DNA from: Nocardia acididurans
GTDB lineage: Bacteria > Actinomycetota > Actinomycetes > Mycobacteriales > Mycobacteriaceae
DNA: 64,000 bases
Assembly: GCF_016741815.1 (NCBI RefSeq)
Contig: NZ_JAERRJ010000006.1
Coordinates: 487,669 to 551,668 of the forward strand
Reading direction: 5' to 3'
The translations under genes and the position numbers were made by a program. The notes below the pieces were generated by a model. It was not told where the DNA came from and did not search any database. It saw only the letters and a program-made list of their open reading frames with translations. The stretch's first letter is position 1; each line of letters opens with the position of its first letter. Below are positions 52,127 through 60,450 of the stretch, one piece after another.

Positions 52127-52537
52127 ATGGCTTCCAAGCCCAGCGTGCTCTTCGTATGCGTGCACAACGCTGGACGTTCTCAAATGGCTCAGGGCTTCCT
52201 CGCCCATTTGGCAGGTGAGGAGATCGAGGTCCGTTCGGCCGGCAGCGCGCCGGGCGACAGTCTCAACCCGGCGGCCGTCGAGGCCATGGCCGAGCTCGGC
52301 ATCGACATCACCAACCAGTCGCCCAAGATCCTCACCCCGGATGCAGTGGAAGCCTCCACGGTCGTCATCACCATGGGATGTGGAGATGCATGCCCGTACT
52401 TCCCGGGCGTGGACTACCGGGACTGGAAGCTGGAGGACCCGGCAGGCAAGGGCGTCGAGTCCGTGCGGCCGATCCGCGACGAGATCCGTACGCGGATCGA
52501 GGATCTGATCGCCGAACTGCTGCCCGCCCGCAACTGA
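52127..52537 (+). CDS. arsC: Arsenate reductase, LMW-phosphatase type
   Basis: Reduces arsenate to arsenite, 136 residues. P-loop CVHNAGRSQ with Cys11 as nucleophile. MGCGDACPYFPG supplies further cysteines, and the DP acid loop is in WKLEDPAGKG. This is the phosphatase-related class that uses thioredoxin or, in actinobacteria, mycothiol and mycoredoxin. It lies 15 bp after the aquaporin and just before arsD. Two further ArsC types occur at 55635 and within fusions at 56346 and 57111. Confidence 0.93.
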   Translation: MASKPSVLFVCVHNAGRSQMAQGFLAHLAGEEIEVRSAGSAPGDSLNPAAVEAMAELGIDITNQSPKILTPDAVEASTVVITMGCGDACPYFPGVDYRDWKLEDPAGKGVESVRPIRDEIRTRIEDLIAELLPARN

Positions 52538-52552
52538 GAAATGGGATCGCTC

Positions 52553-52945
52553 GTGAGCACTGTCGAAATCTTCGAACCTGCCCTGTGCTGCAATACCGGC
52601 GTCTGCGGGCCTGACCTCGACCAGTCGTTGGTGGAGTTCTCCGCTGACCTGGATTGGGTGTCGGGTGCGGGTGGTGCGGTGACCCGGCACAACCTCGCGG
52701 GCGATCCGATGGCCTTCGCCACCAATGACGCGGTGCGACAGTTTCTGGAGTTGGCCGGATCCGACGGGCTGCCGCTGGTGTTGGTCAACGGCGTCACGGT
52801 GCTGACGGGCCGGTATCCGACTCGCGCGCAGCTGGCGCGCTGGGCCGGAGTGGAGGAACCCGCACCGGTCACACCGCCTAGCGGAGCCCGGCTGCTCGAT
52901 CTGTCGGCAAGCGCGGCCTGCGAGCCCGAAAGTGGCTGCTGCTGA
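52553..52945 (+). CDS. arsD: ArsD arsenite metallochaperone
   Basis: Carries As(III) to the ArsA ATPase, 130 residues. GTG 52553 is chosen over ATG 52541 because it places the arsenite-binding thiols at Cys12, Cys13 and Cys18 (FEPALCCNTGVCG), the numbering known from E. coli ArsD. The thioredoxin-like body LPLVLVNGVTVLTGRYPTR is conserved. The C-terminus ends in GCC, another vicinal pair as in the plasmid ArsD. Its stop overlaps arsA (TGATG). Confidence 0.93.
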   Translation: MSTVEIFEPALCCNTGVCGPDLDQSLVEFSADLDWVSGAGGAVTRHNLAGDPMAFATNDAVRQFLELAGSDGLPLVLVNGVTVLTGRYPTRAQLARWAGVEEPAPVTPPSGARLLDLSASAACEPESGCC

Positions 52946-54735
52946 TGGTTGCGGCGGCACCGGGATTCCTCGCTGATCCACCACGTTTCCTGCTGTTCAC
53001 CGGCAAGGGAGGCGTGGGCAAGACGTCTGTGGCCTGTGCGTCGGCGCTCGCGCTCGTGCGCTCGGGCCGTCGGGTGCTGTTGGTCAGCACCGACCCGGCA
53101 TCGAACCTCGGACACGTCTTCGGGTTGACCGTCGGCGCGACCGTCACCGAGGTACCTGCTGTCCCCGGGTTGTCGCTGTTGGAGATCGATCCCGAACAGA
53201 CCGCACACGCCTACCGGGAGCGGATCATAGGCCCGGTCCGGAACCTGCTGCCCGCCAAGGAAATCGAATCCATCACCGAGCAGCTGTCCGGCTCGTGCAC
53301 TACCGAGATCGCTTCCTTCAACGAATTCACCGGTTTGCTGGCCGACAATGCCGCAGCCCAGTTCGATCACGTCGTATTCGACACCGCCCCGACCGGGCAC
53401 ACCATCAGGCTGCTGCAACTGCCGGGCGAGTGGACCGATTTCCTGAACAACGGCAAGGGTGACGCCAGCTGTCTGGGGCCACTGTCGGGGCTGGAAAAAC
53501 AGCGCACCGACTACGCCGCAGCTGTGGCGGCGTTGCAGGACCCGGCCCGCAGCCGTCTGGTGCTGGTCGCTCGCGCCCAGGCATCGACGCTGGCCGAACT
53601 CGACCGCACCGCAATCGAGCTCGCGGCGACCGGAATCAAGGGCGGCTATATCGTCCTCAACGCGTTGCTGCCCGACCCGGGCGACGCCGATCCGCTGGCG
53701 GAAGCGATATACCGACGCGAACAGGCGGCCCTTGCCGCGCTGCCTGCCGCATTGGCCGAGTTGCCCTGTGACCGGCTCGAACTCGCGCCCGTCGACATCG
53801 TCGGACTTCCCGCGCTCGACCGTCTGTTCATTGGTTACCCCGAGACCGGGATCAGCGACGCCCCGGCGCTGGATGTCCCGGACGCACCTCTGGCCGCGTT
53901 GGTGGACGACCTCGAAGTCCAGGGCCACGGCCTGATCCTGTGTATGGGCAAGGGCGGGGTCGGTAAGACCACCGTCGCCGAGGCGCTGGCCGTGGCCCTC
54001 GCGGCCCGCGGCCACGATGTGCACCTGACAACGACCGATCCCGCCGCCCACGTCGATGCCGCCATCTCCGAGGCGCTGGGCAACCTCGAGGTCTCCCGCA
54101 TAAACCCGGCCGAGGCCACCGCGGCCTATCGTGAGCGCGTCCTCGCCACCAAGGGCGCGACCCTCGATGCCCAGGGGCGTGCCGTGCTCGCGGAAGATCT
54201 GCAATCACCGTGTATCGAGGAAGTCGCTGTCTTCCAAGCCTTCTCCCGTATCGTGCACCAGTCCCGGCGCCGATTCGTCGTCGTCGATACCGCGCCCACC
54301 GGCCACACCCTGTTGCTGCTCGACGCGACCGGCTCGTATCACCGTGAGGTCGCCCGCCAGATGGGCGAAACCCGCTCCTTCACAACACCGTTGATGCGTT
54401 TGCAGGATCCCGACGAGACCAAGGTCGTCCTGGTCACGCTCGCGGAGACGACCCCCGTCCTCGAAGCTGCCGAGCTACAAGCCGACCTGGCGCGGGCAGA
54501 CATCACTCCGTGGGCGTGGGTGGTCAACAACTCCGTCGCCGCAGCTGGTACCGAATCGCCGCTGCTGCGACAGCGAGCCCAGCGTGAGACCGTCGAAATC
54601 CAGAGGGTGGCATCGGAGTTCGCCACCCGCTTCGCCGTTGTGCCTGCGCGGGCCATCAGTCCAGTGGGAGTTCCCGCACTGGCGGCTCTGACCGGTACAC
54701 CCGCACCGTCCGTCGCGACGAACGCATGCCCGTGA
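52945..54735 (+). CDS. arsA: ArsA arsenite-stimulated ATPase
   Basis: Catalytic subunit of an arsenite pump, 596 residues, made of two homologous halves. Walker A GKGGVGKT occurs near residues 20 and 333, and the DTAPTGHT signature occurs in both halves. The three allosteric cysteines of E. coli ArsA have counterparts: SGSCTTE (residue 118), DASCLGPL and LQSPCIEE. ArsA normally docks on ArsB, yet neither ArsB nor Acr3 is encoded in this window. It follows arsD with overlapping stop and start. Confidence 0.95.
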   Translation: MVAAAPGFLADPPRFLLFTGKGGVGKTSVACASALALVRSGRRVLLVSTDPASNLGHVFGLTVGATVTEVPAVPGLSLLEIDPEQTAHAYRERIIGPVRNLLPAKEIESITEQLSGSCTTEIASFNEFTGLLADNAAAQFDHVVFDTAPTGHTIRLLQLPGEWTDFLNNGKGDASCLGPLSGLEKQRTDYAAAVAALQDPARSRLVLVARAQASTLAELDRTAIELAATGIKGGYIVLNALLPDPGDADPLAEAIYRREQAALAALPAALAELPCDRLELAPVDIVGLPALDRLFIGYPETGISDAPALDVPDAPLAALVDDLEVQGHGLILCMGKGGVGKTTVAEALAVALAARGHDVHLTTTDPAAHVDAAISEALGNLEVSRINPAEATAAYRERVLATKGATLDAQGRAVLAEDLQSPCIEEVAVFQAFSRIVHQSRRRFVVVDTAPTGHTLLLLDATGSYHREVARQMGETRSFTTPLMRLQDPDETKVVLVTLAETTPVLEAAELQADLARADITPWAWVVNNSVAAAGTESPLLRQRAQRETVEIQRVASEFATRFAVVPARAISPVGVPALAALTGTPAPSVATNACP

Positions 54736-54749
54736 CGACGGTGTGCGCG

Positions 54750-55598
54750 CTACCGGTGCCGCCAGACCTTCAGTGCCGAGATCAGTAGTAAGACAGTCAA
54801 TGCCGGGATGAGTGCGGCGCTGGGGATCACTCCGAGCAACAAACCACCGAGGACGGTTCCGGTGATAGAGCCGACCGCCATAATCGCAACGAATCGCGTA
54901 TTCGAGCTGAGGATCTGAAAGCTCTGGTCCCGACTGTATCGAGCGAAGGCGACCAGCATGGTGGGCAGCGAAACCATCAGTGACAGGCTCCCGGCAAGTT
55001 TGATGTCGGCACCGAACAGCAGCACGATGGTCGGGATCAGCAGTTCGCCGCCTGCTACGCCCATCAGCGCGGCCACGACACCGATACCCACTCCGGCCAC
55101 TATTGCGGCGACCACGCGCACCGATGGCGCGAGGTCGAGGTGCCCGACCTCGGTGAGGTGGGTCGCGGCCAGCGCAGCCGCGATGCCGACCAGCAGGACT
55201 GCCAGTACACGGTAGAGGGTGCGTGAGTGCATGCGGGTGGCCCAGCCAGCTCCTAGCCAGGCTCCGATCAGGCTGCCCGCCAACAGGTTCACCGCGATGC
55301 TCCAGTGCGCGGCGACCTCCGCATATGGCAGGGCGAACAGGCGTGCGGGCAGCGCGGTGGCGACCACAATCAGGCTCATGGCCTTGTTGAGGATGACCGC
55401 GTGCAGGGCGGCGAATCCGAAGAGGCTGATCAGCAGCGGGAGCCGGAACTCCGCGCCGCCGAGTCCGATCAGTCCGCCCAGTACACCGATCAGCGCTCCG
55501 GCGCTGAATACGTAGAGCAGCGACGCTCGCCGTCGAACTGCCGATTCGAGGATCGATGGTGCCGTGTCCTGAAGAGCTTCACCCACAACCAGGAACAC
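54750..55598 (-). CDS. TauE/SafE-family transporter in the ars cluster
   Basis: A 282-residue membrane protein with about eight helices in two repeats, each containing a G-rich motif (GALIGVLGGLIGLGGAEFRLPLL and VAALMGVAGGELLIPTIV). This matches TauE/SafE anion exporters, usually tied to sulfite or sulfonates. It lies 36 bp behind an arsC gene on the same strand and is probably the last gene of an arsR-arsC operon. It could export an arsenic oxyanion, a thio-arsenical or sulfite. Start GTG 55598 is tentative. Confidence 0.85.
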   Translation of the reverse strand: MFLVVGEALQDTAPSILESAVRRRASLLYVFSAGALIGVLGGLIGLGGAEFRLPLLISLFGFAALHAVILNKAMSLIVVATALPARLFALPYAEVAAHWSIAVNLLAGSLIGAWLGAGWATRMHSRTLYRVLAVLLVGIAAALAATHLTEVGHLDLAPSVRVVAAIVAGVGIGVVAALMGVAGGELLIPTIVLLFGADIKLAGSLSLMVSLPTMLVAFARYSRDQSFQILSSNTRFVAIMAVGSITGTVLGGLLLGVIPSAALIPALTVLLLISALKVWRHR

Positions 55599-55634
55599 TA
55601 CTTTTCACCGAAACGGCCCATCGAGGCTGAGTCG

Positions 55635-56309
55635 TCAGCCTGCGATCGGAACCTCGAGCTCGGTGAGCAGATGGCGGACGCGTGCCTCGATCGTGTCGCG
55701 GATGACGCGAACGGCGGCGACGTCGGAACCGGCGGGATCGTCGAGGACCCATTCCTCGTAGCGGCGGCCGGGATACACCGGGCAGGCGTCGCCGCAGCCC
55801 ATGGTGATGATGACGTCGGCGGCGCGGACAATCTCCTCGGTCCAGGGTTTGGGGAATTCGCTCGAGATGTCGATGCCGACTTCGGCCATGACGGTGATGG
55901 CGGCGGGGTTGATCTCGTTGCCGGGTTCGGAGCCGCCGGACCAGGCGACCGCGTTGTCCCCGGCGAGCTGGGTGAACCAGCCCAATGCCATTTGGGAGCG
56001 GCCCGCGTTGTGGGTGCACAGGAACAGCACGGTGGGCTTGCCGTCGGTGATCTTGCCTTCCGCCCGGGCCAGGGCGCGCAGCCGCTGACGCGCGAAGCGC
56101 TCGGCCAGCAGCGGCAGGAAATTGGGAATCGTTGCCCGGCCGGCGAACTTGTCGTAGGAGGAGTGCAGGAACCGTTCGATGGTCTCCACGCCGAAGGCGG
56201 TGGAGAACTCCGTTTGCAGCCGGGTCGCTGCGGTCTTGAGGGCCAGCTTCTGGTCGATGGACAGGTCGCGTCGTTGGTAATCCACTGTGGTGAGCGGTGA
56301 TTCGGGCAT
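55635..56309 (-). CDS. Arsenate reductase with N-terminal three-helix dimerisation domain
   Basis: A 224-residue arsenate reductase. Residues 1-85 form an all-helical domain (ERFLHSSYDKFAGRATIPNF, LLAERFARQRLRAL). Residues 92-224 form the LMW-phosphatase-like ArsC with P-loop CTHNAGRSQMA, MGCGDACPVYPG and VLDDPAGSD. This class resembles the mycothiol-dependent ArsC of Corynebacterium. Second gene of the minus-strand operon behind the ArsR-ArsC fusion (36 bp gap). Confidence 0.9.
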   Translation of the reverse strand: MPESPLTTVDYQRRDLSIDQKLALKTAATRLQTEFSTAFGVETIERFLHSSYDKFAGRATIPNFLPLLAERFARQRLRALARAEGKITDGKPTVLFLCTHNAGRSQMALGWFTQLAGDNAVAWSGGSEPGNEINPAAITVMAEVGIDISSEFPKPWTEEIVRAADVIITMGCGDACPVYPGRRYEEWVLDDPAGSDVAAVRVIRDTIEARVRHLLTELEVPIAG

Positions 56310-56345
56310 GACAGCTCCGGCTTTCGGTGAGGGTGGAGACGGTAC

Positions 56346-57044
56346 TCAGCTGTGCGGGTCGCTGCCCGCGACAGGTTCTACGGTGGCCGCGACGCGCTCG
56401 ATTCGGCCGGTGATCAGGGTTAGTGCCTTGTCGAACGCTTCGTTGGTTCCGGTGGCAACCGGATCCGGGATCGACCAGTGCAGCCGTTCGATATCGATGG
56501 GAAGTTCCTCGTGCGCGTTGTCGCACACGGCGATGACCAGATCGCCGGTCCGCAGCAGCCCATCGATGCCCTGCGGACGTCGAGGCCGCATGGGAATCCG
56601 GTGCCGTCGAGCCGTTGCCACAGCGCCTGGATGCACCTGCTCAGCCGGGTGGGTACCGGCCGAGATCACCGGAACAGCGCTGAGCTGAGCCCAAGCGGCT
56701 GCCGCGAGCTGGGAACGAGCGGTGTTCCGGCTGCACACGAACACCACCCGGGTAGCCGCATACCTGTTGTGCGGCAGCAACTTCGCCTCGAACCCCGGCA
56801 CCAGTCGTAGATAGCTTCGCCGCCGATCACCTTCGGACCGGCCGCGTTCCACCAGCCCGACCCGCTCGAGCACCTTGAGGTGATGGGCCAGGAGATTCGT
56901 CGGGATCGACAACAGCGCACACAGCTCCGAGGACGACATGTCGCCGACCGTGAGGGCATCCACGATGCGCAAGCGGGTCGCATCGGCCAGCGCGGCGTGC
57001 ACTTCGACACGCCGCTCCACTGACCACAATTGCTCAGTACTCAT
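56346..57044 (-). CDS. ArsR-ArsC fusion: winged-helix repressor joined to LMW phosphatase-like domain
   Basis: A 232-residue protein. Residues 1-90 are an ArsR-type winged helix (AALADATRLRIVDAL, LSIPTNLLAHHLKVLERVG). From about residue 98 comes an LMW-phosphatase/ArsC-like domain with P-loop CSRNTARSQ and VCDNAHEEL. The sensor helix lacks the CxC arsenite motif of classic ArsR, so the fused domain may act in sensing or may reduce arsenate. ATG 57044 is preferred over 57059 because the operator palindrome then lies outside the gene. First gene of an operon with arsC and the TauE-type gene. Confidence 0.88.
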   Translation of the reverse strand: MSTEQLWSVERRVEVHAALADATRLRIVDALTVGDMSSSELCALLSIPTNLLAHHLKVLERVGLVERGRSEGDRRRSYLRLVPGFEAKLLPHNRYAATRVVFVCSRNTARSQLAAAAWAQLSAVPVISAGTHPAEQVHPGAVATARRHRIPMRPRRPQGIDGLLRTGDLVIAVCDNAHEELPIDIERLHWSIPDPVATGTNEAFDKALTLITGRIERVAATVEPVAGSDPHS

Positions 57045-57063
57045 TGACTCAATGGTCATTGAG
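57042..57063. promoter_or_regulatory. ArsR-type operator between divergent ars operons
   Basis: CTCAATGGTCATTGAG (57048-57063) is a perfect inverted repeat. A third half-site CATTGA is at 57042-57047. It lies between the ArsR-ArsC operon and the divergent reductase-ArsC gene, so one repressor could control both. Confidence 0.75.
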
Positions 57064-57110
57064 CAATACGGTGGGTGTCAAGCGTTAGTACAACCTGAAA
57101 GAAGATTCGT

Positions 57111-58523
57111 ATGACACCCCCGGCCGTGGTTCACGACCTGATCATCGTCGGCTCCGGACCCGCCGGGTACACCGCCGGGATCTACGCGGCCCGAGCCGAA
57201 CTCGCGCCGGTGCTGTTCGAAGGCACCCAGTTCGGTGGTGCGCTGATGACCACCACGGAGGTGGAGAACTTCCCCGGCTTCCGCGACGGCATCATGGGAC
57301 CGGACCTGATGGAGCAGATGCGCGAGCAAGCCAAGCGGTTCGGCACCGACATCCGTACCGAGGATGTGACAGAGCTCGACCTGACCGGGGCGATCAAGAA
57401 GGTCATGGTCGGAGACACCGCGTACTACGCCCACGCCGTCGTCCTGGCGATGGGCGCGGCGGCGCGCTATCTGGGCATCCCGGGCGAGGACCGGTTGCTG
57501 GGGCGCGGGGTGAGCGCCTGCGCTACGTGCGATGGATTCTTCTTCCGCGACCAGGACATCGTCGTGGTCGGCGGCGGTGACTCGGCGATGGAGGAAGCGA
57601 CCTTCTTGACGCGCTTCGCCCGCAGCGTCACCGTGGTGCACCGACGCGAAGAGTTCCGCTCGTCCCGCATCATGCTCGAACGCGCCAGAGCCAATCCCAA
57701 GATCCGATTCCTGACCAGCACCGAACCGGTCGAGGTAGTCGGTGACCAGAGTGTGAGCGGGCTCGTCGTTCGTGACGTGACGACCGGGCAAGAGTCCACG
57801 CTGGCGGTGACCGGTGTCTTCGTCGCCATCGGGCATGACCCGCGCAGCGAGTTGGTCAGGGGCCAAGTCGATCTCGACGAGTCGGGGTACGTGCGGGTGA
57901 ACTCGCCGACTACGGCGACCTCGTTGGAGGGTGTCTTCGCTGTCGGGGATCTTGTGGACCACAACTACCGGCAGGCGATTACCGCCGCTGGCACCGGCTG
58001 CTCCGCCGCGATCGACGCCGAACGGTGGCTCGCACAGTGTGGCGACATCGCCGCCAACACGCTCCCAGCCGCCGGTGAACCGGTCGCGGTCACAGGATCG
58101 CAGCCGAGCCGTGAGGCCAAGCGTCCCTCGGTGCTGTTCGTCTGTGTCAAGAACGGCGGTAAGTCTCAGATGGCCGCCGGCCTGATGCGCCTCGTTGCCG
58201 GAGAACACCTCGATGTGTACTCCGCGGGGACCAGCCCCGGCATCAGTCTCAACGCCCTGTCTGTCGAATCACTGCGCGAGCTCGGTGTGGACATCTCCGT
58301 CGAGAGCCCGAAACCTGTTGACCCGCAACTGGTGGAAGCCGTCGACGTGGTGGTCACCCTCGGTCGTGAAGCCCATCTCGACCCGGTGCCCGGGACACGG
58401 TTCGAGAACTGGGACACCGACGAACCATCGGAGCGGGGGATCGAGGGCATCGAACGCATGCGCCTCGTCCGCGACGACATCGCTACCCGCGTTCGCTCAC
58501 TCGCAGAACAGTTGAAGGGATAG
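57111..58523 (+). CDS. Thioredoxin reductase-ArsC fusion
   Basis: A 470-residue flavoprotein joined to an arsenate reductase-like domain. Residues 8-315 form thioredoxin reductase: FAD site VGSGPAGYTA, redox pair CATC at 137-140, NADPH site VVGGGDSAMEEA, and VFAVGDLVD. From about residue 343 an LMW-phosphatase fold follows with P-loop CVKNGGKSQMA, where Lys stands in place of the usual Arg, then LGREAHLDPVPG. It could deliver electrons straight to arsenate reduction. It is alone on its strand, 66 bp from the divergent ArsR-ArsC gene. Confidence 0.93.
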   Translation: MTPPAVVHDLIIVGSGPAGYTAGIYAARAELAPVLFEGTQFGGALMTTTEVENFPGFRDGIMGPDLMEQMREQAKRFGTDIRTEDVTELDLTGAIKKVMVGDTAYYAHAVVLAMGAAARYLGIPGEDRLLGRGVSACATCDGFFFRDQDIVVVGGGDSAMEEATFLTRFARSVTVVHRREEFRSSRIMLERARANPKIRFLTSTEPVEVVGDQSVSGLVVRDVTTGQESTLAVTGVFVAIGHDPRSELVRGQVDLDESGYVRVNSPTTATSLEGVFAVGDLVDHNYRQAITAAGTGCSAAIDAERWLAQCGDIAANTLPAAGEPVAVTGSQPSREAKRPSVLFVCVKNGGKSQMAAGLMRLVAGEHLDVYSAGTSPGISLNALSVESLRELGVDISVESPKPVDPQLVEAVDVVVTLGREAHLDPVPGTRFENWDTDEPSERGIEGIERMRLVRDDIATRVRSLAEQLKG

Positions 58524-58559
58524 CTTCACCTCCTCAACGGGTACAAGGACCCGAAGCGA

Positions 58560-59366
58560 CTATCCATCAGCCGGTTTGGTGGCACGGATGATCGCGCCGT
58601 GCAGCCCTTCTCCGATGTCGTGCGTGGTCGTGATCTCGACGTCGGTGAAACCCGCCGTCGTGAGGCCCTCGCGGTATTCGCTGAACGACAGGGCACCGGC
58701 AATGCAGGCCACGTAGCCGCCGCGCTCGGCGCGCTGGTCGGGCGTGAGAGTGTCATCGGCGACGACGTCGCTGACACCGAAGCGCCCGCCGGGGCGCAGC
58801 ACGCGCAGCGATTCGGCGAACACGGCGGCTTTGTCGGTCGACAGGTTGATGACGCAGTTGGAGATGATCACGTCGATCGTGTCCGCTGGCAGCGGCACGG
58901 ATTCGATAGTGCCTTTGAGGAATTCGATATTGGTGACCTCGGCCTTTCGTGCGTTGGCAATCGCGAGCGCGAGCATTTCCTCGGTCATGTCCAGGCCGTA
59001 CGCCTTGCCGGTCGGCCCGACTCGGCGCGCGGACAGCAGGACGTCGATACCGCCGCCGGAACCGAGGTCCAGGACGGTGTCACCGGCACGCAGGTCCGCG
59101 ACCATGACCGGGTTCCCGCAGCCGAGGCTTGCGAGCACCGCGTCAGCGGGCAGTTGCTCGCGGTCGTCCACCCCGTACAGGCTGGCTCCGAATACGTTGT
59201 CGCTGAGCTCGATCGGGCCCGAACAGCAGGATTCGGCACTGTCGGTCGGTGCGCAACAACTTGCAGTCTGTTCCGCCGCTGGGTCGTTCGAGGACTGGGC
59301 GATGACCGACCGCGCGGCGGCGGCGTAGTGAGCGCGGACCTGCTCGCGAGTCTCCTCAGTTGTCAT
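58560..59366 (-). CDS. arsM: Arsenite S-adenosylmethionine methyltransferase
   Basis: Methylates trivalent arsenic, 268 residues. The SAM site is VLDLGSGGGIDV. The conserved arsenic-binding cysteines are in SLGCGNPV, ISNCVINLS and YVACIAGAL. The N-terminus has extra vicinal Cys pairs (SCCAPTDSAESCCSG), seen in ArsM proteins and likely to hold As(III). It is the last gene of the minus-strand operon and overlaps the end of the ArsO-like gene by 11 bp. Confidence 0.95.
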   Translation of the reverse strand: MTTEETREQVRAHYAAAARSVIAQSSNDPAAEQTASCCAPTDSAESCCSGPIELSDNVFGASLYGVDDREQLPADAVLASLGCGNPVMVADLRAGDTVLDLGSGGGIDVLLSARRVGPTGKAYGLDMTEEMLALAIANARKAEVTNIEFLKGTIESVPLPADTIDVIISNCVINLSTDKAAVFAESLRVLRPGGRFGVSDVVADDTLTPDQRAERGGYVACIAGALSFSEYREGLTTAGFTDVEITTTHDIGEGLHGAIIRATKPADG

Positions 59367-60450
59367 TTGATTTCTCCTTCTTGTGATGGCGGGTAGGGAT
59401 GGGTCCGAGGTTGTGTAGACGGCGGGCCAGGTGGGCGGCGTCGGTGCCGACGCCGCGCAGGGTGTTCGATGACGGGGTGCGTTGCCATTCCAGGCCCAGG
59501 TAGCCGAGACCGGCGTGGGTGGTGGATACGCCCTTGCGATGCCGTGGTGCGCCGGTGTCGGTGAGTGCGCCGATTCCGGCGAGGTAGGGCAGATGTGGGC
59601 GGTAGCCGGTGGCGAGGATGATCGCGTCAGCGGGAGTGCGGGTGTCGTCGGCCCAGATCACGCTGTCGCCATCGAGAGTGGTGAACATCGGTCGAGCAGC
59701 CGGTTTTCCGGTAGCGAGCGCGGCCCGGTAGCGGCCCGGGTCGAGGACCGGCTCTGTGGGCGGGTTGCGCAAGAGCGGCCCGACCGGAAGGAAGTCGAAG
59801 CCGGTCACCGTGAACCAGAAGTGCACATCGCGGCCGAGGGGACGCTGGGACATGAACTTCACTGGTGAGCGGCTGGCCATCGTGACGGAGGCGTGTTCAG
59901 CAAGCTCGACCGCGATCTGGACCGCTGAGTTCCCCGCACCGACCACGATGATCCGCTGTCCCTCGAAGTCTGTGGGGGAGCGGTACTCGCTGGCGTGCAG
60001 GATCTTTCCGGTGAAGCTGTCCTGGCCAGGCAGGGCGGGTACGTGCGGAGACCGGAAGCTTCCGGTCGCCGCCACCACGCGTGGTGCGATGAAGGTGGAT
60101 CCGGTCGCGCTGTGAGCGGTGAACCAGTGTCCGTCGTGTCCGATGTCCTCAACGCGCTCGCCGGTGCGGATATCGGCGTCCAGGGATTGAGCCGCGCTGC
60201 GCAGATAGGCGACGACTTCGTCGCGATGGGGGTAGCGGTTGGGGTCTCCTGGAAACGGAAGACCGGGCAGGGCACTGTATTTGGCGGGCGAGAACAAGGC
60301 GAGACTGTCGTAATAGCGCGGCCAGGAGCCGACGGGCTCCGGTCCGGCCTCCAGCAGTGCGACGGTCAACCCTCGTCGTCGAAGGTGGTAGGCCGCGGCG
60401 AGGCCGGACTGGCCACCCCCGACCACGAGAGCATCGTATTGGCTTGTCAT
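59356..60450 (-). CDS. ArsO-like FAD/NADPH monooxygenase
   Basis: A 364-residue flavin-dependent monooxygenase. The FAD site is VVGGGQSGLAAAYHL, the middle has the flavin monooxygenase-type fingerprint around the VVGAGNSAVQIA NADPH site, and ILATGYRPHLPYLAG follows. Proteins of this kind named ArsO are found in ars operons; oxidation of a trivalent arsenical is suspected but not established. The start overlaps the MFS gene by four bases (ATGA), and its end overlaps arsM. Confidence 0.85.
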   Translation of the reverse strand: MTSQYDALVVGGGQSGLAAAYHLRRRGLTVALLEAGPEPVGSWPRYYDSLALFSPAKYSALPGLPFPGDPNRYPHRDEVVAYLRSAAQSLDADIRTGERVEDIGHDGHWFTAHSATGSTFIAPRVVAATGSFRSPHVPALPGQDSFTGKILHASEYRSPTDFEGQRIIVVGAGNSAVQIAVELAEHASVTMASRSPVKFMSQRPLGRDVHFWFTVTGFDFLPVGPLLRNPPTEPVLDPGRYRAALATGKPAARPMFTTLDGDSVIWADDTRTPADAIILATGYRPHLPYLAGIGALTDTGAPRHRKGVSTTHAGLGYLGLEWQRTPSSNTLRGVGTDAAHLARRLHNLGPIPTRHHKKEKSNDN

